From Algoriphagus sp. TR-M9 (GTDB lineage Bacteria; Bacteroidota; Bacteroidia; Cytophagales; Cyclobacteriaceae), in assembly GCF_027594545.1 (NCBI RefSeq), contig NZ_CP115160.1:2551001-2615000 (forward strand): DNA of 64,000 bases. Reading direction: 5' to 3'. This document shows, piece by piece, positions 1-9,687 of the stretch. The notes under the pieces were generated by a model. The model saw only the letters and a program-made list of their open reading frames with translations. It had not been told where the DNA came from and did no database searches. Position numbers and translations under genes: made by a program. Within the stretch, counting starts at the first letter, position 1, and every line of letters begins with the position of its first letter.

Positions 1-502
1 CCTTATCCATTACCATAAATCTGTCGTCTCTCGGCCCATATAGGGTAAGACTATCGCTGATCTCAATAGTCTGGTCTATCCATGGCACATCACCAAATCT
101 AGTTACCTTATCAAAGTAAAACAGGGCCCTAAAGAATCTGGCTGTACCTATGTAATGGTTCTTTTCAGTTACCGGGCTGTTTTCGGCATTTTCAATGAAA
201 TAGTTGATGTTTCTCAAAGCACTCCAGGACCAACCGGAACTAGTCACCGGGCTAAGCGCATTTACTGCCAAATAGGAGTCTACCCCATTTCTGGCAACTA
301 GATCTGATGCATCATCACCCTGAAAAACCCCAACATCTGTACCTGGGAGAATGTCATAAAATGAATTGCTGTAAAGTTCCAGCCCATTGGCGGAGCCAAA
401 TATGGCTTGGTTGCTGGCAGTGTCCACCGGATATTCATCCAGATTGCAGGAGGTAACTGCAGCTAATAATAGAAATGATAGTATATAATGAAGAATCTTC
501 AT
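1..502 (-). CDS. SusD/RagB-family outer-membrane lipoprotein, N-terminal part (runs off the left edge)
   Basis: The start codon is the ATG read on the minus strand at 502. The product opens with a hydrophobic signal followed by a lipobox (VTSC, Cys19), then NLDEYP, the usual start of mature SusD lipoproteins. The next ~150 residues contain the family's helical-repeat signature (RNINYFIENAENSP... ARFFRALFYFDKVTRFGDVPW). SusD proteins are surface lids that hand a glycan or peptide to the SusC porin; the pair is encoded directly upstream (514-4086), with the SusC stop 11 bp before this start. Only ~167 residues lie in the window. Substrate cannot be told. Confidence 0.93.
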   Translation of the reverse strand, partial: MKILHYILSFLLLAAVTSCNLDEYPVDTASNQAIFGSANGLELYSNSFYDILPGTDVGVFQGDDASDLVARNGVDSYLAVNALSPVTSSGWSWSALRNINYFIENAENSPVTEKNHYIGTARFFRALFYFDKVTRFGDVPWIDQTIEISDSLTLYGPRDDRFMVMDK

Positions 503-513
503 GACTGTTCGAA

Positions 514-3500
514 TTAGAAGTTAACTGTTAATCCTGCCGAAATTGCCTTTAGCATAGGGTAGTTATAACCATCCCCACTAGTACCACCACTCAGATCTCT
601 ATCGGACCCGTAAATGCTGGTCACATCAGTATCTTTGGTACGTTTATAAAGTGAAGACCAGGTCCACAGATTCTCAGCAGACAGGTATACTTTCACATTG
701 TTTGCATGGATTTTTGAAGTCAAATGCTCAGGAAAAGTGTAGCCCACCTGTATATTTCTCAACCGGATATAAGCCACATTTTGGATAAACCTGTCGTTTG
801 GAGTGCTGAGAGCCCTGTCACTGCCTAGTGCTACATATCCTACCAATCTAGGCAGGTAAGCGTCAAAGTTGCCCAGCTCTTCTCTGAACATATTGTCCTC
901 ATGCCAGCTTGGATATTGGTTGTACGGTCTGTTATACTGACCCCAGAAGCGGGATTCTCCTGATGGATACCAATCCTGCTTCAACACACCCTGGAAGAAT
1001 GCACCGATGAAAAATCCATTCCATTCTGCATTTAGATTAACACCATAGGTATAGCGGGGCTCTGAATTGCCTATGATGGATTTATCTCCGGAGTCCCCTA
1101 CCCGATTGGATCCATGGTAGATGACATCATCACCATCCAGGTTCTTGAATTTCAAATCCCCCACATAGTTTTTACGGGTATTGGTGTTACGGATATTGGA
1201 CTGGGATGGGGAGTTTAGAATTTCCTCATCTGTGCGGAACAACCCTTCTACCTGATATCCCCAAATCTCGCCAATGCGTTGTCCCTCATAGTAATCTGTC
1301 AAATTCTTATCTGGATTGTTATACTTGGTGACATAGGCCTTATAATCAGACAAAGCCAGTCTCACATTGTATTTGAACGGCTTATCTCCCATGATAAACT
1401 CATCATTCCAGGTCACAGTTGCTTCCCAACCAGTGGTCTCCAGATCTGCATAGTTGCCTTTGGGAACAGTAGTGCCATAAATAGCCGGTAAAGTAGGTCC
1501 TACGGTAAACATATCTGTAGTCCATCTGCGGTACCAGTCACCGGTGAATTGCAGTCTATTTCCCAACGTGGCGAAATCCAAACCTATGTCTCCAGTAGTA
1601 GAGGTTTCCCAAGTCAAGCCCTGAGGTACTACACCAGGCATACTAGTAGCCTGTGGACGCTGCCCATTGATGACCCTTCCCATTTGATAAATGGAAAAAT
1701 TCTCCGTAAAGGAATAAGGGCGTATATTACCATTTCCCAGGGATCCGTAAGATGCGCGGATTTTCAGACTGGTAAGCAGGTTGGGATTCACCTTCCAAAA
1801 CTGCTCTTCAGATACTGCCCATCCTACAGAGGCAGATGGAAAGAACGCCCATTGCTGCTCTGTAGGGAATTTGGACGAACCATCATATCTCCCGTTGATT
1901 TCTACCAAATAGCGCCCTAGGTAATCGTAATTCACTCTGAAAAACCCTCCGGCAATGGCCCACTTCTGATAACCTCCGTTGGTCACAATACTTTGCCCCA
2001 GGGCAAGGTTCAAATCTTCAGCATCTGGAAATACAATACCATTCCTTCTGGTGGTCAGGTTTTCATATTTGGAAGACTCATAGTTAAACCCGGCCAACAA
2101 TCCCAAGTTATGGGCATTATTAAAGGTTTTCAGGTAATTAGCATACAAGTTGGTAGCGTAATAGTTCGTGGTGTTTCTACGGTCCTGCAGGTCATTCGTA
2201 TTGGTACCTGTGTGCCCAGTCACCCCTTCATACCTACTGTATGGAACCTGAACCCGCTTTTGGAAAGCTCTATTGTCCGTAGATTGAAAAGTGAAATTAG
2301 CATTCAGGGTCAGCTGCTTCTCAAATAGCTCAGCCTTGGCCGCAAACCGGTTTTTCAGGAATCTCTGCACATTGTCAACGGCATTTCTTCCTATATAATA
2401 ATCCCCCACAGTGTATGCCGCAGGAAATGACAGGGTACCGTCTGGATTTAATAGTGGTGCCAAAGGGTGCCCTTCATCCGCCATATTTCTCCAGATCCCA
2501 CTGCCTTCGCCCACATTCAGCGGTTGATGATAAGACATTCTGGAATAATCAGTGTTATTGTCTATCTGTAACCAGGGAGTAAGCTGAATAGTACCTTTGG
2601 CCCGTAGGTTATACATGGCATAGGTATCGGTGTTATACCGGAACAAGCCATCCTGTCCATTGTATCTGCCACTGACATAATAAGATGCTTTTTTATCCCC
2701 ACCTGTAAGTGTGAGGTTGTGATCCTGTGCAAAAAATTGCTCCTTATACAATTCCCGGTACCAATCAGTGCTGTAATAGTATTGGTACTCACCTGTAGAA
2801 GGATCTACTTCTACTCTTGGAAGAGAAGGATCTTCCCATCTTCTTTTGATTTCTTCCAGATATGCCGGAGAAAAAGACATGGTTTTGTTAATGGAAGTAG
2901 GTGTCCTTCCATTGTCATTCCATGCAGACCAAGCATCGTTAAAGCCTTTTGCCCATGGATAAGATTCTGTGATATTATCAGGAATAGTGGTAGGAGATTT
3001 GGAAGAAAAGTTAGCGGTATAAGTGATGCTGGTTTTTCCTTGTGTTGCTTCTTTCGTAGTGATCAATACCACCCCAAAGGCTGCCCTAGCACCATAAATA
3101 GATGCAGATGCAGCATCCTTCAGTACGGTGACACTGGCGATGTCATTTGGGTTGAGCAGTTTGGGATCGCCCTCTACCCCATCGATCAAGACCAAAGCAC
3201 TTCCCTGCTGTCCTATGGAGGTAGTTCCACGTACATTATAAGAAGGAGATTGGGTAGGCTTTCCATCCAGCATTTTGATATTCAAATTGGGTATCACCCC
3301 TACCAATCCTTGTGAAACATTAGAGATTGGCCTGTTTTCAAAAGCTTCTGAATCTACCTGATCTACAGCTCCAGTGAGGTTTGCTTTACGCTGTTGTCCA
3401 TACCCTACTACCACTACTTCATCCAGGCTATTGGCTGCCTGTAGCATGGTCACATTGATTTCAGAGGCAGAGCCTACGATTTGTTCCTGTTTTTCATACC

Positions 3501-4086
3501 CTATAAAGGAAAACTGCAAGACCTGCCCTTCCTCCACATCTAAGGTAAAGCCTCCATCCAGGTCCGTAACGGTACCTGTGGTTGTGCCTTTTACCAATAT
3601 GGAAACACCAGGCATGGGTTCACCCATCTCGTCCCGCACCGTGCCGGATATTTTCTGAAAATCAAGTTCCTTGGAAATCAACTGATCCTCATCACTCTGT
3701 TGGATCATAACAGAAATGGAGTTATTGACCTGCTTAAAACGTAGATTACTTTGCTCAGCAACCTTATAAAGATGCTGCTCTACCGTACTTCCAGACTGAA
3801 GAAATTCAATTTCCCCGGCTGATTTTAAAGCCTGCTCCGTGTAGAAAAACTTGAAATCAGAGTTCTTCTCTATGGCTCTGAAAAACTGAAGCAATGATTT
3901 GGGTTGCCCTTCCAGATTTACAACTACTTCATCTATGCCCTTGATTTGGGCTTTGGAAGAGTTTGCGAATAGAGGACTTACCGTAATGCATAGCATAGCA
4001 AGCCCTCTGGCTAATAGTTTGATAGACATTACTATTAACAGTAATAATTTTTGCATAATTTTGAATTGAAAAGATTGAAACATCAT
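514..4086 (-). CDS. SusC/RagA-family TonB-dependent receptor with N-terminal STN domain
   Basis: This 1190-residue outer-membrane receptor imports an unknown ligand using TonB energy. Order of domains: leader with a probable real start at the second in-frame Met (MQKLLLL, base 4056), secretin/TonB short N-terminal (STN) domain about 55-115, carboxypeptidase-regulatory-like beta-sandwich about 145-215 (ISGTVRDEMGEPMPGVS), plug beginning VVVVGYGQQRKANLTGAV, and a long beta-barrel ending in the aromatic GLTVNF. An STN domain normally passes a ligand signal to a FecR anti-sigma factor. The FecR and ECF sigma genes lie directly upstream on the same strand, so this is a signal-transducing receptor. 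The SusD partner follows downstream. Confidence 0.95.
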   Translation of the reverse strand: MMFQSFQFKIMQKLLLLIVMSIKLLARGLAMLCITVSPLFANSSKAQIKGIDEVVVNLEGQPKSLLQFFRAIEKNSDFKFFYTEQALKSAGEIEFLQSGSTVEQHLYKVAEQSNLRFKQVNNSISVMIQQSDEDQLISKELDFQKISGTVRDEMGEPMPGVSILVKGTTTGTVTDLDGGFTLDVEEGQVLQFSFIGYEKQEQIVGSASEINVTMLQAANSLDEVVVVGYGQQRKANLTGAVDQVDSEAFENRPISNVSQGLVGVIPNLNIKMLDGKPTQSPSYNVRGTTSIGQQGSALVLIDGVEGDPKLLNPNDIASVTVLKDAASASIYGARAAFGVVLITTKEATQGKTSITYTANFSSKSPTTIPDNITESYPWAKGFNDAWSAWNDNGRTPTSINKTMSFSPAYLEEIKRRWEDPSLPRVEVDPSTGEYQYYYSTDWYRELYKEQFFAQDHNLTLTGGDKKASYYVSGRYNGQDGLFRYNTDTYAMYNLRAKGTIQLTPWLQIDNNTDYSRMSYHQPLNVGEGSGIWRNMADEGHPLAPLLNPDGTLSFPAAYTVGDYYIGRNAVDNVQRFLKNRFAAKAELFEKQLTLNANFTFQSTDNRAFQKRVQVPYSRYEGVTGHTGTNTNDLQDRRNTTNYYATNLYANYLKTFNNAHNLGLLAGFNYESSKYENLTTRRNGIVFPDAEDLNLALGQSIVTNGGYQKWAIAGGFFRVNYDYLGRYLVEINGRYDGSSKFPTEQQWAFFPSASVGWAVSEEQFWKVNPNLLTSLKIRASYGSLGNGNIRPYSFTENFSIYQMGRVINGQRPQATSMPGVVPQGLTWETSTTGDIGLDFATLGNRLQFTGDWYRRWTTDMFTVGPTLPAIYGTTVPKGNYADLETTGWEATVTWNDEFIMGDKPFKYNVRLALSDYKAYVTKYNNPDKNLTDYYEGQRIGEIWGYQVEGLFRTDEEILNSPSQSNIRNTNTRKNYVGDLKFKNLDGDDVIYHGSNRVGDSGDKSIIGNSEPRYTYGVNLNAEWNGFFIGAFFQGVLKQDWYPSGESRFWGQYNRPYNQYPSWHEDNMFREELGNFDAYLPRLVGYVALGSDRALSTPNDRFIQNVAYIRLRNIQVGYTFPEHLTSKIHANNVKVYLSAENLWTWSSLYKRTKDTDVTSIYGSDRDLSGGTSGDGYNYPMLKAISAGLTVNF

Positions 4087-4205
4087 CCCTTTGACCTCTG
4101 CCTGCTAACATGGAGAGCGAAAAGGGCTTTGGATTTGTTTTGATTGCTTAGGGGCGTATTGGTAGTACGTCCCTACTTTTTTACTCGCTTTTTATACCAT
4201 AGGCA

Positions 4206-5219
4206 CTAGTTGTATTTTATGGTTATCACTTGATCTTCTATTTCAAAGTCAAACTCCAGAGTTTCACTCATAACATTGAGCACATTACGGAGCGACTCCT
4301 GATTATCAAACACACCAGAGGCTTTTAGTGAATTTGGGTTTCCAGACACCTGGATATCCACAGCATACCAGCGTTCAAGCACCTCCACCATTTCGCCGAA
4401 GGATGCTTCCTCAAACTTCAAAATGCCTTTAGTCCATAGGATTCTGTCCTGTGCACTGACTTTATATTTATGCATTTTTGATTTGTTCTGGGAGAGCAGA
4501 GACTCTTCCCCCGGATGAAGTTCCAGGTACTCATTTTTCCCTTGCTGCTGAAGTTTCACCTTCCCGGTAAGCAGGGTCACCGCTACCTGTTCATCTTTTT
4601 GGAATGTGGTGATGTTAAAAGAGGTGCCTAGCGCTGTGGTGACTATTCCGTTAGCCTCCACTTCAAAGGGGTGCTCCTTATCCTCAGCTACTTCAAAAAA
4701 AGCCTCGCCTTCAAGTCGGATATATCGGTTGGTCTTGAAATCCTTCGCATAAGTAATGCTACTCTGGGAGTTCAGGTAAACCTGAGATCCATCCTCAAGC
4801 ATCACTTTAGTTTTCTGTCCTTTAGGATTAGAGTTTGTGATAAACTCTACTTCGGCTATCGCAGGTGTTTGCGGCGATTCAACTTTTTGGGTCTGAAAGT
4901 AAAAAACCGAAGTAAGGCCTAAAATAAATACTACCACGGCTGCCCTTATCCAGTTGGCATTCCAGAGTTTCTTTGTTCTTGTATTTTCTGCAAAATATGG
5001 CTCAGCATCCTTTAGCTTACTAGCTTTGATCCTTTCCCATACCTTCTGGCTGTCCCATTTGTATTCCTCATCTTTCAATCTGGAAATCCAGATTTGAATT
5101 AGATCTCCGGAGAAATATTCTTCAGCTTCTTTACTTTCCAGAAACTCTAAAAACTCTTCGGCTTCTTGCTGAGAAAGTTCTCCTTTATAAAAGGCATCGA
5201 TTTTATTTTGATACTCCAT
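4206..5219 (-). CDS. FecR-family anti-sigma factor
   Basis: The 337-residue protein spans the inner membrane. It has a short cytoplasmic sigma-binding region (about 1-85), one membrane helix (RAAVVVFILGLTSVFYF), a FecR domain (about 125-225, with the LEDGSQVYLNSQSSITY and GEAFFEVAEDKEHPFEV signatures) and a C-terminal DUF4974-like domain (DIQVSGNPNSLKASGVF...). It should hold the upstream sigma factor inactive until the STN domain of the downstream SusC signals ligand. The gene lies 90 bp after the sigma gene and 120-150 bp before susC. Confidence 0.95.
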   Translation of the reverse strand: MEYQNKIDAFYKGELSQQEAEEFLEFLESKEAEEYFSGDLIQIWISRLKDEEYKWDSQKVWERIKASKLKDAEPYFAENTRTKKLWNANWIRAAVVVFILGLTSVFYFQTQKVESPQTPAIAEVEFITNSNPKGQKTKVMLEDGSQVYLNSQSSITYAKDFKTNRYIRLEGEAFFEVAEDKEHPFEVEANGIVTTALGTSFNITTFQKDEQVAVTLLTGKVKLQQQGKNEYLELHPGEESLLSQNKSKMHKYKVSAQDRILWTKGILKFEEASFGEMVEVLERWYAVDIQVSGNPNSLKASGVFDNQESLRNVLNVMSETLEFDFEIEDQVITIKYN

Positions 5220-5284
5220 TCTTGGCTATTTACTGACTTATATAGCCTCAGGAGAAAGAATATACTCACTGGGAGATGGGAAAG

Positions 5285-5319
5285 TAATTGTTAAGAATCA
5301 GGAAATGAATTAACAATTA
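5285..5319. promoter_or_regulatory. 10-bp inverted repeat between the sigma and anti-sigma genes
   Basis: TAATTGTTAA (5285-5294) and TTAACAATTA (5310-5319) are perfect inverted copies separated by 15 bases. The right arm overlaps the stop codon of the sigma gene; the left arm is in the FecR leader. The stem is all A/T but two pairs and lacks a U-tract, so it looks more like an operator or an RNA element that tunes FecR expression than a terminator. Confidence 0.4.
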
Positions 5320-5933
5320 TGTAACAAGTAGTCAAGAAGCTCCTTAACCACTATATAAGAGGTAGTTACGGATACAATCTCAAGCTTACCAAGGTTTTCC
5401 TTAAAGGATTTAGTTGCTCTGAAAACCTGATTTTCTACGGTTCGGGGTGAGAGGTTCAAATGCTCCGAGATCTCTTCCACAGATTTATTTTCCAGGTGTC
5501 TGAGCTCAAAAATCTGTTTTTGTGCAGGCGGCAGTTTCTCCAGAATTTCCATGGAGATCCGGTGATATTCCTCAAAAATCATCTCCTCATCTGCTGCCTG
5601 GGAGCTCATGGCATGGCTAATAGGGATTTGATACTGCTGAAAGGCAAAAAACCTAGCCTCTTTCTGCTTCTTTTTCACCACTAAGGACCTGATTATTGCA
5701 ATCATGTAGGCGTTAATAGAGAGATCAGGGTCCAGTTTTTTTCTATAGTTCCAGATCTGCAAAAACACTTCCTGAACCACCTCTTCTGCCTCTTCATGAT
5801 TAAGCTTCATCTTTCGGGAGGTGTGGTAAACTTTCTTCGAAAAAATCTGGTAAAGCCTCTCAAAAGAATGTTCATTCCCTTGGGAAATTTCTCTTACGAG
5901 CGCCTGCAATGAAAGTTGATCCGCTTTTTCCAA
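5310..5933 (-). CDS. ECF RNA polymerase sigma factor (FecI-like, Bacteroidetes family)
   Basis: The 207-residue protein has sigma region 2 at about 25-95 (ERLYQIFSKKVYHTSRKM... EAEEVVQEVFLQIWNYR) and region 4 at about 125-180 (LPPAQKQIFELRHLENKSVEEISEHL followed by SPRTVENQV). The start appears to be TTG, because an in-frame stop lies four codons upstream and no ATG intervenes. A hydrophobic C-terminal tail (SYIVVKELLDYLL) follows region 4. First gene of the sigma/FecR/SusC/SusD operon. Confidence 0.94.
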   Translation of the reverse strand: MEKADQLSLQALVREISQGNEHSFERLYQIFSKKVYHTSRKMKLNHEEAEEVVQEVFLQIWNYRKKLDPDLSINAYMIAIIRSLVVKKKQKEARFFAFQQYQIPISHAMSSQAADEEMIFEEYHRISMEILEKLPPAQKQIFELRHLENKSVEEISEHLNLSPRTVENQVFRATKSFKENLGKLEIVSVTTSYIVVKELLDYLLHNC

Positions 5934-6335
5934 AATTGAGAAGGATTAGAGAAAGTCAAAGTAAAATATTTGAACCCCTCCATCAAAGCGGGATCAGCAA
6001 CTATAATAAATTGATAATATGGGATGGAGTTTGAATTTGAGTATTTGGATGTGTGATCTCGGTAAGTTGGTTGTCGGGTGTCAGGTGGCCGATGTCAGTT
6101 GTATGTTGTCAGTTGTCGGTTGCTTACTGGTACTTTGACATTCGGAATTCAATATTTTGGAAGTCGGAAGTCAGTTGTCTGTTGTTGGGTGTCGTCAATG
6201 TGACGCGAGGTACGAACCGTGGCAGTCTCAGACTCAGTGGCAGAAGCTCAAAGCTGAAAGCTGAAAGTAGAGTCAGGAAGTTGGGTGTCCGATATCAGGT
6301 GTCCAGTATCAGGTACCAAGTGACCGATGTCCGAA

Positions 6336-6468
6336 GCAGGCTGAAGGCCTGCCTTGTTGTAGCCCAGGGTAAGGAGGCACGACGTAACCCTGGGTTCAAA
6401 GTGGAACGATTCCCCCAGCGCTGGCCCGAGATCCTGATTCGGAGACGAATAGATTATGCCAGCAAGAT
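6336..6468 (+). repeat. U unit 1
   Basis: H1 is GCAGGCtgaagGCCTGC (6336-6352). H3 is CCCAGGGT (6363) with ACCCTGGG (6387), loop containing aaggaggcacgacgt. H4 runs from CCAGCGCTGGC (6415) to GCCAGCAAGAT (6468), with an inner CCGA/TCGG pair and GGAGACG. Confidence 0.85.
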
Positions 6469-6758
6469 AGAAGAGTTGAAAGTTTAAAATGAAAAGTTTA
6501 AAGTTAGCGTTTTCGGTACTTTGACATTCGGAATTCAATATTTTGGAGTTCGGGAAGTCGGAAGTCAGTTGTCTGTTGTCGGTTTTCGGTTGCCAGTTGC
6601 CTGGCCTGAGCTTGTCGAAGGGTAGGAAGCCTGTCACGCTGAGCGGAGTCGAAGCGTTTTAGTCCCTATTCGCTAACTGATTCTAAGGAAATATATTACT
6701 GTTCAAAATCCAGTTTCTGGTTCTCGAAAGGTGTTAGGGAATAACTACAAGAAAATCA

Positions 6759-6879
6759 GCCCCATAGGGGCGGTTCATATTATTGCCTAGGGTTTCAACC
6801 CTGGGATTAAGGTTTTAATGGTTAACCAGCGCTGGCCCGAGATCCTGATTCGGAGACGAAGGCGTGACGCCAGCAAGAT
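6759..6879 (+). repeat. U unit 2
   Basis: H1 is GCCCCataGGGGC (6759-6771). H3 is the short form, CTAGGGTTtcAACCCTGG. H4 has inner CCGA...TCGG, then GGAGACGAAGGCGTGAC and GCCAGC. No aaggaggcacgacg loop, unlike unit 1. Confidence 0.85.
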
Positions 6880-7243
6880 TACCGAAAATCCAGATTGGAA
6901 ATCCTACAATATTGGTTTGATATTACAAATCCCGAAAAGGAATGTGAATGGTACATGGCAGTCTGAAGAGTGCATTTGGATAGGCACAAGTCATGAGACT
7001 TGCGCCAAATATGAGTTTCCTCACCAGACACCTCAGAGTGCAGCTTCTGGAGAAGCAGCACAACATAAGAAGCAGCACAACTTGCCTAATATAACCACTT
7101 ACAGCTGTGGACCTCGTCTGTCGACTATGGACTTTCAGCAATCGACTACCAGCTATGTACAATTGACTATGGACTAAAAGCCATGGGCTATGGGCTAATA
7201 CCTATGGACTTATCCAGATCAAGCCTACTTGCTGCAGACAGGT

Positions 7244-8098
7244 CTAAAGACTTTTTGTTTTACCCGAATTTCTATAATTGACCCAAAGCTCTGGCCAATC
7301 CGTCTGCACCATGGATGCCCCATTTTCTAAGAGCTCGGTTTTCTGGGATGAATTGGGATTAAGCTGAAGTTCCTTATCCAACTCACCCAAAGAATTGATC
7401 CAGGTTCTAACATCATACTTATTAGCCTTCTGCATGGTTTCCCGGGTATTGAAACCCGGATCTATATGCACCACCACAGGATCCAGTTTTCTATATGCCT
7501 TTCGAATTTGATTTGTTTTATATAGCCTGGGCATGAGGTAGGCCTCAGGCATTGCTGCTTTGATTTTGCGAAGGATTGACCAGTCTGAATCAAAAAACAA
7601 AACCTCATCCAGCATATCCATTTCCCTGACAACCTCCATCACTTCCTCTATCTTGTCTGTCTTCAAGTCCAGATCCACCATAATCCTACCTTTAGTCAGC
7701 CTCAATGCTTCCTCCAGAGTTGGAATAGCGATTCCTGAGTCCACCCTTTCAAACAATAGTCTTACATTTTTCAAGTCTGAACTGCTCAATTTTTCTATAT
7801 CACCTGTTCCGGTAGTGGTGCGGTCAATGGTCTGATCATGCATCAGATATACTATTCCGTCACTGCTTACCCTAACATCTATTTCTACCATATCCACTCC
7901 AAGAGCTATTGCTTCTTCAATTGCCTCAAGACTGTTTTCAGGATAATTTTGATGCGCAGCGCGGTGGGCTACAATCAGCAATTCATCCGTATTCAAGAGC
8001 TTATCCCGAATCTGATTTACCTGGGAAAACGCTGCTACATGGATGAAAAAAATAAGGGGTGCTAACAGTGCTAAGCGAATTGATCTAATAGGAATCAT
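7244..8098 (-). CDS. Secreted glycerophosphodiester phosphodiesterase
   Basis: The 284-residue protein hydrolyses glycerophosphodiesters to glycerol-3-phosphate and an alcohol. A signal peptide (about 1-26, ending AAFSQ) is followed by a GDPD TIM barrel with the catalytic pattern AHRAAHQNYPENS (His45, Arg46, Glu54), EIDVR (Glu72, Asp74) and MHD (His87). Full length for the family. It is the last gene after the phosphoesterase at 8110-9432 (11-bp gap), so the two probably act together on phospholipid head groups or similar organophosphates outside the cytoplasm. Confidence 0.92.
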   Translation of the reverse strand: MIPIRSIRLALLAPLIFFIHVAAFSQVNQIRDKLLNTDELLIVAHRAAHQNYPENSLEAIEEAIALGVDMVEIDVRVSSDGIVYLMHDQTIDRTTTGTGDIEKLSSSDLKNVRLLFERVDSGIAIPTLEEALRLTKGRIMVDLDLKTDKIEEVMEVVREMDMLDEVLFFDSDWSILRKIKAAMPEAYLMPRLYKTNQIRKAYRKLDPVVVHIDPGFNTRETMQKANKYDVRTWINSLGELDKELQLNPNSSQKTELLENGASMVQTDWPELWVNYRNSGKTKSL

Positions 8099-8109
8099 GT
8101 TTCAATTTT

Positions 8110-9432
8110 TCAATTGGTCTGAAGTCTTTCTGGAATATTGGGTAGGTGATTGACGATAGAATTTTCACCTTTAGCATTCTTATGAATCTCAAAGCTATCG
8201 TATAGCTCTCCTAGCGCAGTGTAGGTTTTAAAGCTGAGCACCTCACCCTTCACCTGCACCCACTGGTAGGTTTGTGTACCATAGGCCTTACGCACCATCC
8301 ACTCCTCCGCTTTCAGCTCATACATTTTCGGACCGGCCACGGACACCACGTACACCGTGCCTTTTTCAGTATCTAGGCTATTCCCGTCATCCATAGCCTG
8401 TCCTCTGGCATAGGCATGATCATGTCCCTGAATCGCCAGATCCACATTAAACTCCTGCAAAACGGGACGTATATAATCAATCATTTTATCGTGATATCGA
8501 TTTGGGTGAGTGGCATAGACAGGATAATGAAAAGTAACCACTGTCCACTTACGCGGGTTTTGGGTCAACACAGTCCTGAGCCAGTCTATTTGGGCCTTTC
8601 TATAGCTTGGGGATTCATCGATCTGTTCCCCATCCAGGGATATAATTTTAAGCTCCGGGAAATTCACCTCATAGGTGGTTTCTTCCAGTCCTTTAGGACC
8701 GTTAGTGGGTAGGTTAAACTGAGCGTTCCAATGAGGAGTAAGTGTAGCTGGATTTTTAGAAAATTCATGGTTTCCCGGGGTCATCATAGAGGGAATAGAA
8801 GCATGTATCCATTGTCCTGCCTCAAACCAACCACCCCATTCGAAGTCCGCACTTTCATGATTGACCAGATCCCCTGCATAAACTGTAAAATCCATTTTTG
8901 GCAAGTTGGTCAAGGCTCCACGAATTACCCTGCTAAACATGGAGACCACCTCATTTTGCACATCTCCGAAATACAGGAAATTCACTTCCCCGTCATCCTC
9001 TGGGATAGAAAACTGAAACCATTCGCTCCAAAATTCTCCCTCACCTACCCTATAAACATAGCTGCTCCCAGGATCTAGTCCTTTTAGTTTCACTTGATGG
9101 TAATTCGCATGTATGGTAGGCTCCTCATCCTGCTGGGAAATCAGTGCTTGGGTTTCTGCCTTAATCAACTCGGTCTTTTCACGAAACTCAGGACCGCCTG
9201 TAGCCCTGGCAAATTCCAGGTGGGATACCTTAAGTGTAGTATCTGTTCTCCAGTTTACATGGATTTCCTGCAAGGGGTTTTCTGACAAATTCAGAATAAT
9301 CCTATCCGGCTTGGGGCTGGGCAATAGATATGAATTAGCTTCAACAACCTGATTTTCTTGTGAAAAAGCCAGAATAGGAGAAGCTAAAACCAATACTATA
9401 ACGCTCTTCTTCAATAGTTTTAAAACACGCAT
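8110..9432 (-). CDS. Purple acid phosphatase-like metallophosphoesterase
   Basis: The 440-residue exported protein has a signal peptide (ending ILAFSQ), an N-terminal fibronectin-type domain of purple acid phosphatases (EIHVNWRTDT... YVYRVGEG) and a calcineurin-like catalytic domain with the metal-ligand motifs in order: YFGDVQNE, YAGDLVNH, PGNHEF, TFHYPVYATH and GHDHAYARG. All dinuclear-metal ligands appear present. It is expected to release phosphate from organic esters. Same strand as, and 11 bp before, the GDPD gene; 255 bp after the SusD gene with a terminator between. Confidence 0.92.
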   Translation of the reverse strand: MRVLKLLKKSVIVLVLASPILAFSQENQVVEANSYLLPSPKPDRIILNLSENPLQEIHVNWRTDTTLKVSHLEFARATGGPEFREKTELIKAETQALISQQDEEPTIHANYHQVKLKGLDPGSSYVYRVGEGEFWSEWFQFSIPEDDGEVNFLYFGDVQNEVVSMFSRVIRGALTNLPKMDFTVYAGDLVNHESADFEWGGWFEAGQWIHASIPSMMTPGNHEFSKNPATLTPHWNAQFNLPTNGPKGLEETTYEVNFPELKIISLDGEQIDESPSYRKAQIDWLRTVLTQNPRKWTVVTFHYPVYATHPNRYHDKMIDYIRPVLQEFNVDLAIQGHDHAYARGQAMDDGNSLDTEKGTVYVVSVAGPKMYELKAEEWMVRKAYGTQTYQWVQVKGEVLSFKTYTALGELYDSFEIHKNAKGENSIVNHLPNIPERLQTN

Positions 9433-9632
9433 TATTTCATGTGTTTATAGTTTTTTTTAAGGTCAATACCTGTCCCGATACCTCGGGATGGAATCTTCGC
9501 ATGAATTATAATCATTCCTATGTGTGTCGCTTCGGGTAATGCTTGATTTCTTAAGATTATCCGCAATGCTATCGGTAACCTATAGTTTCAATAAAAAGGG
9601 GACGAATTTTATATATCTGAATTTTAGTATTG

Positions 9633-9668
9633 AAAAAACTCCATATCATCCCTGATATGGAGTTTTTT
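9633..9668 (-). terminator. Strong intrinsic terminator after the SusD gene
   Basis: AAAAAACTCCATATCA, loop tccc, TGATATGGAGTTTTTT: a perfect 10-bp core stem flanked by A6 and T6, working in either direction. It lies 20 bp past the stop of the SusD gene at 9688, so the phosphatase/GDPD pair probably has its own promoter in 9433-9630. That stretch holds only a TCCCGAtaccTCGGGA repeat hairpin (about 9472) besides A/T-rich sequence. Confidence 0.85.
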
Positions 9669-9687
9669 CAGTATGACTAGTGGGTGA

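Larger units (their letters stand above)
5934..7243. repeat. Non-coding repeat region with two U units and several spacer repeats
   Basis: No convincing gene lies here. 6060-6120 is degenerate GTTGTCGG-type simple sequence. SP copies lie at about 6124-6177 and 6479-6600 (GTACTTTGACATTCGG followed by AATTCAATATTTTGG). A CTGAGCTTGTCGAAGGG repeat lies at about 6606 and a CTGAGCGGAGTCGAAGCG repeat at about 6638; both types are common in Bacteroidota intergenic DNA. 7120-7210 is a degenerate GACTATGGACT/GGGCTATGGGC repeat. Reading frames of 119-144 codons occur but run through the hairpins and change frame between copies. Confidence 0.8.

Noticed and set aside
1279..4111. Plus-strand frames inside the SusC gene, up to 198 codons
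   Set aside because: Antisense shadows of a clear coding gene; no family signature.
6053..6637. Frames of 129-144 codons on both strands around 6.1-6.6 kb
   Set aside because: They read through simple repeats, SP and U1 and show no protein-like composition.
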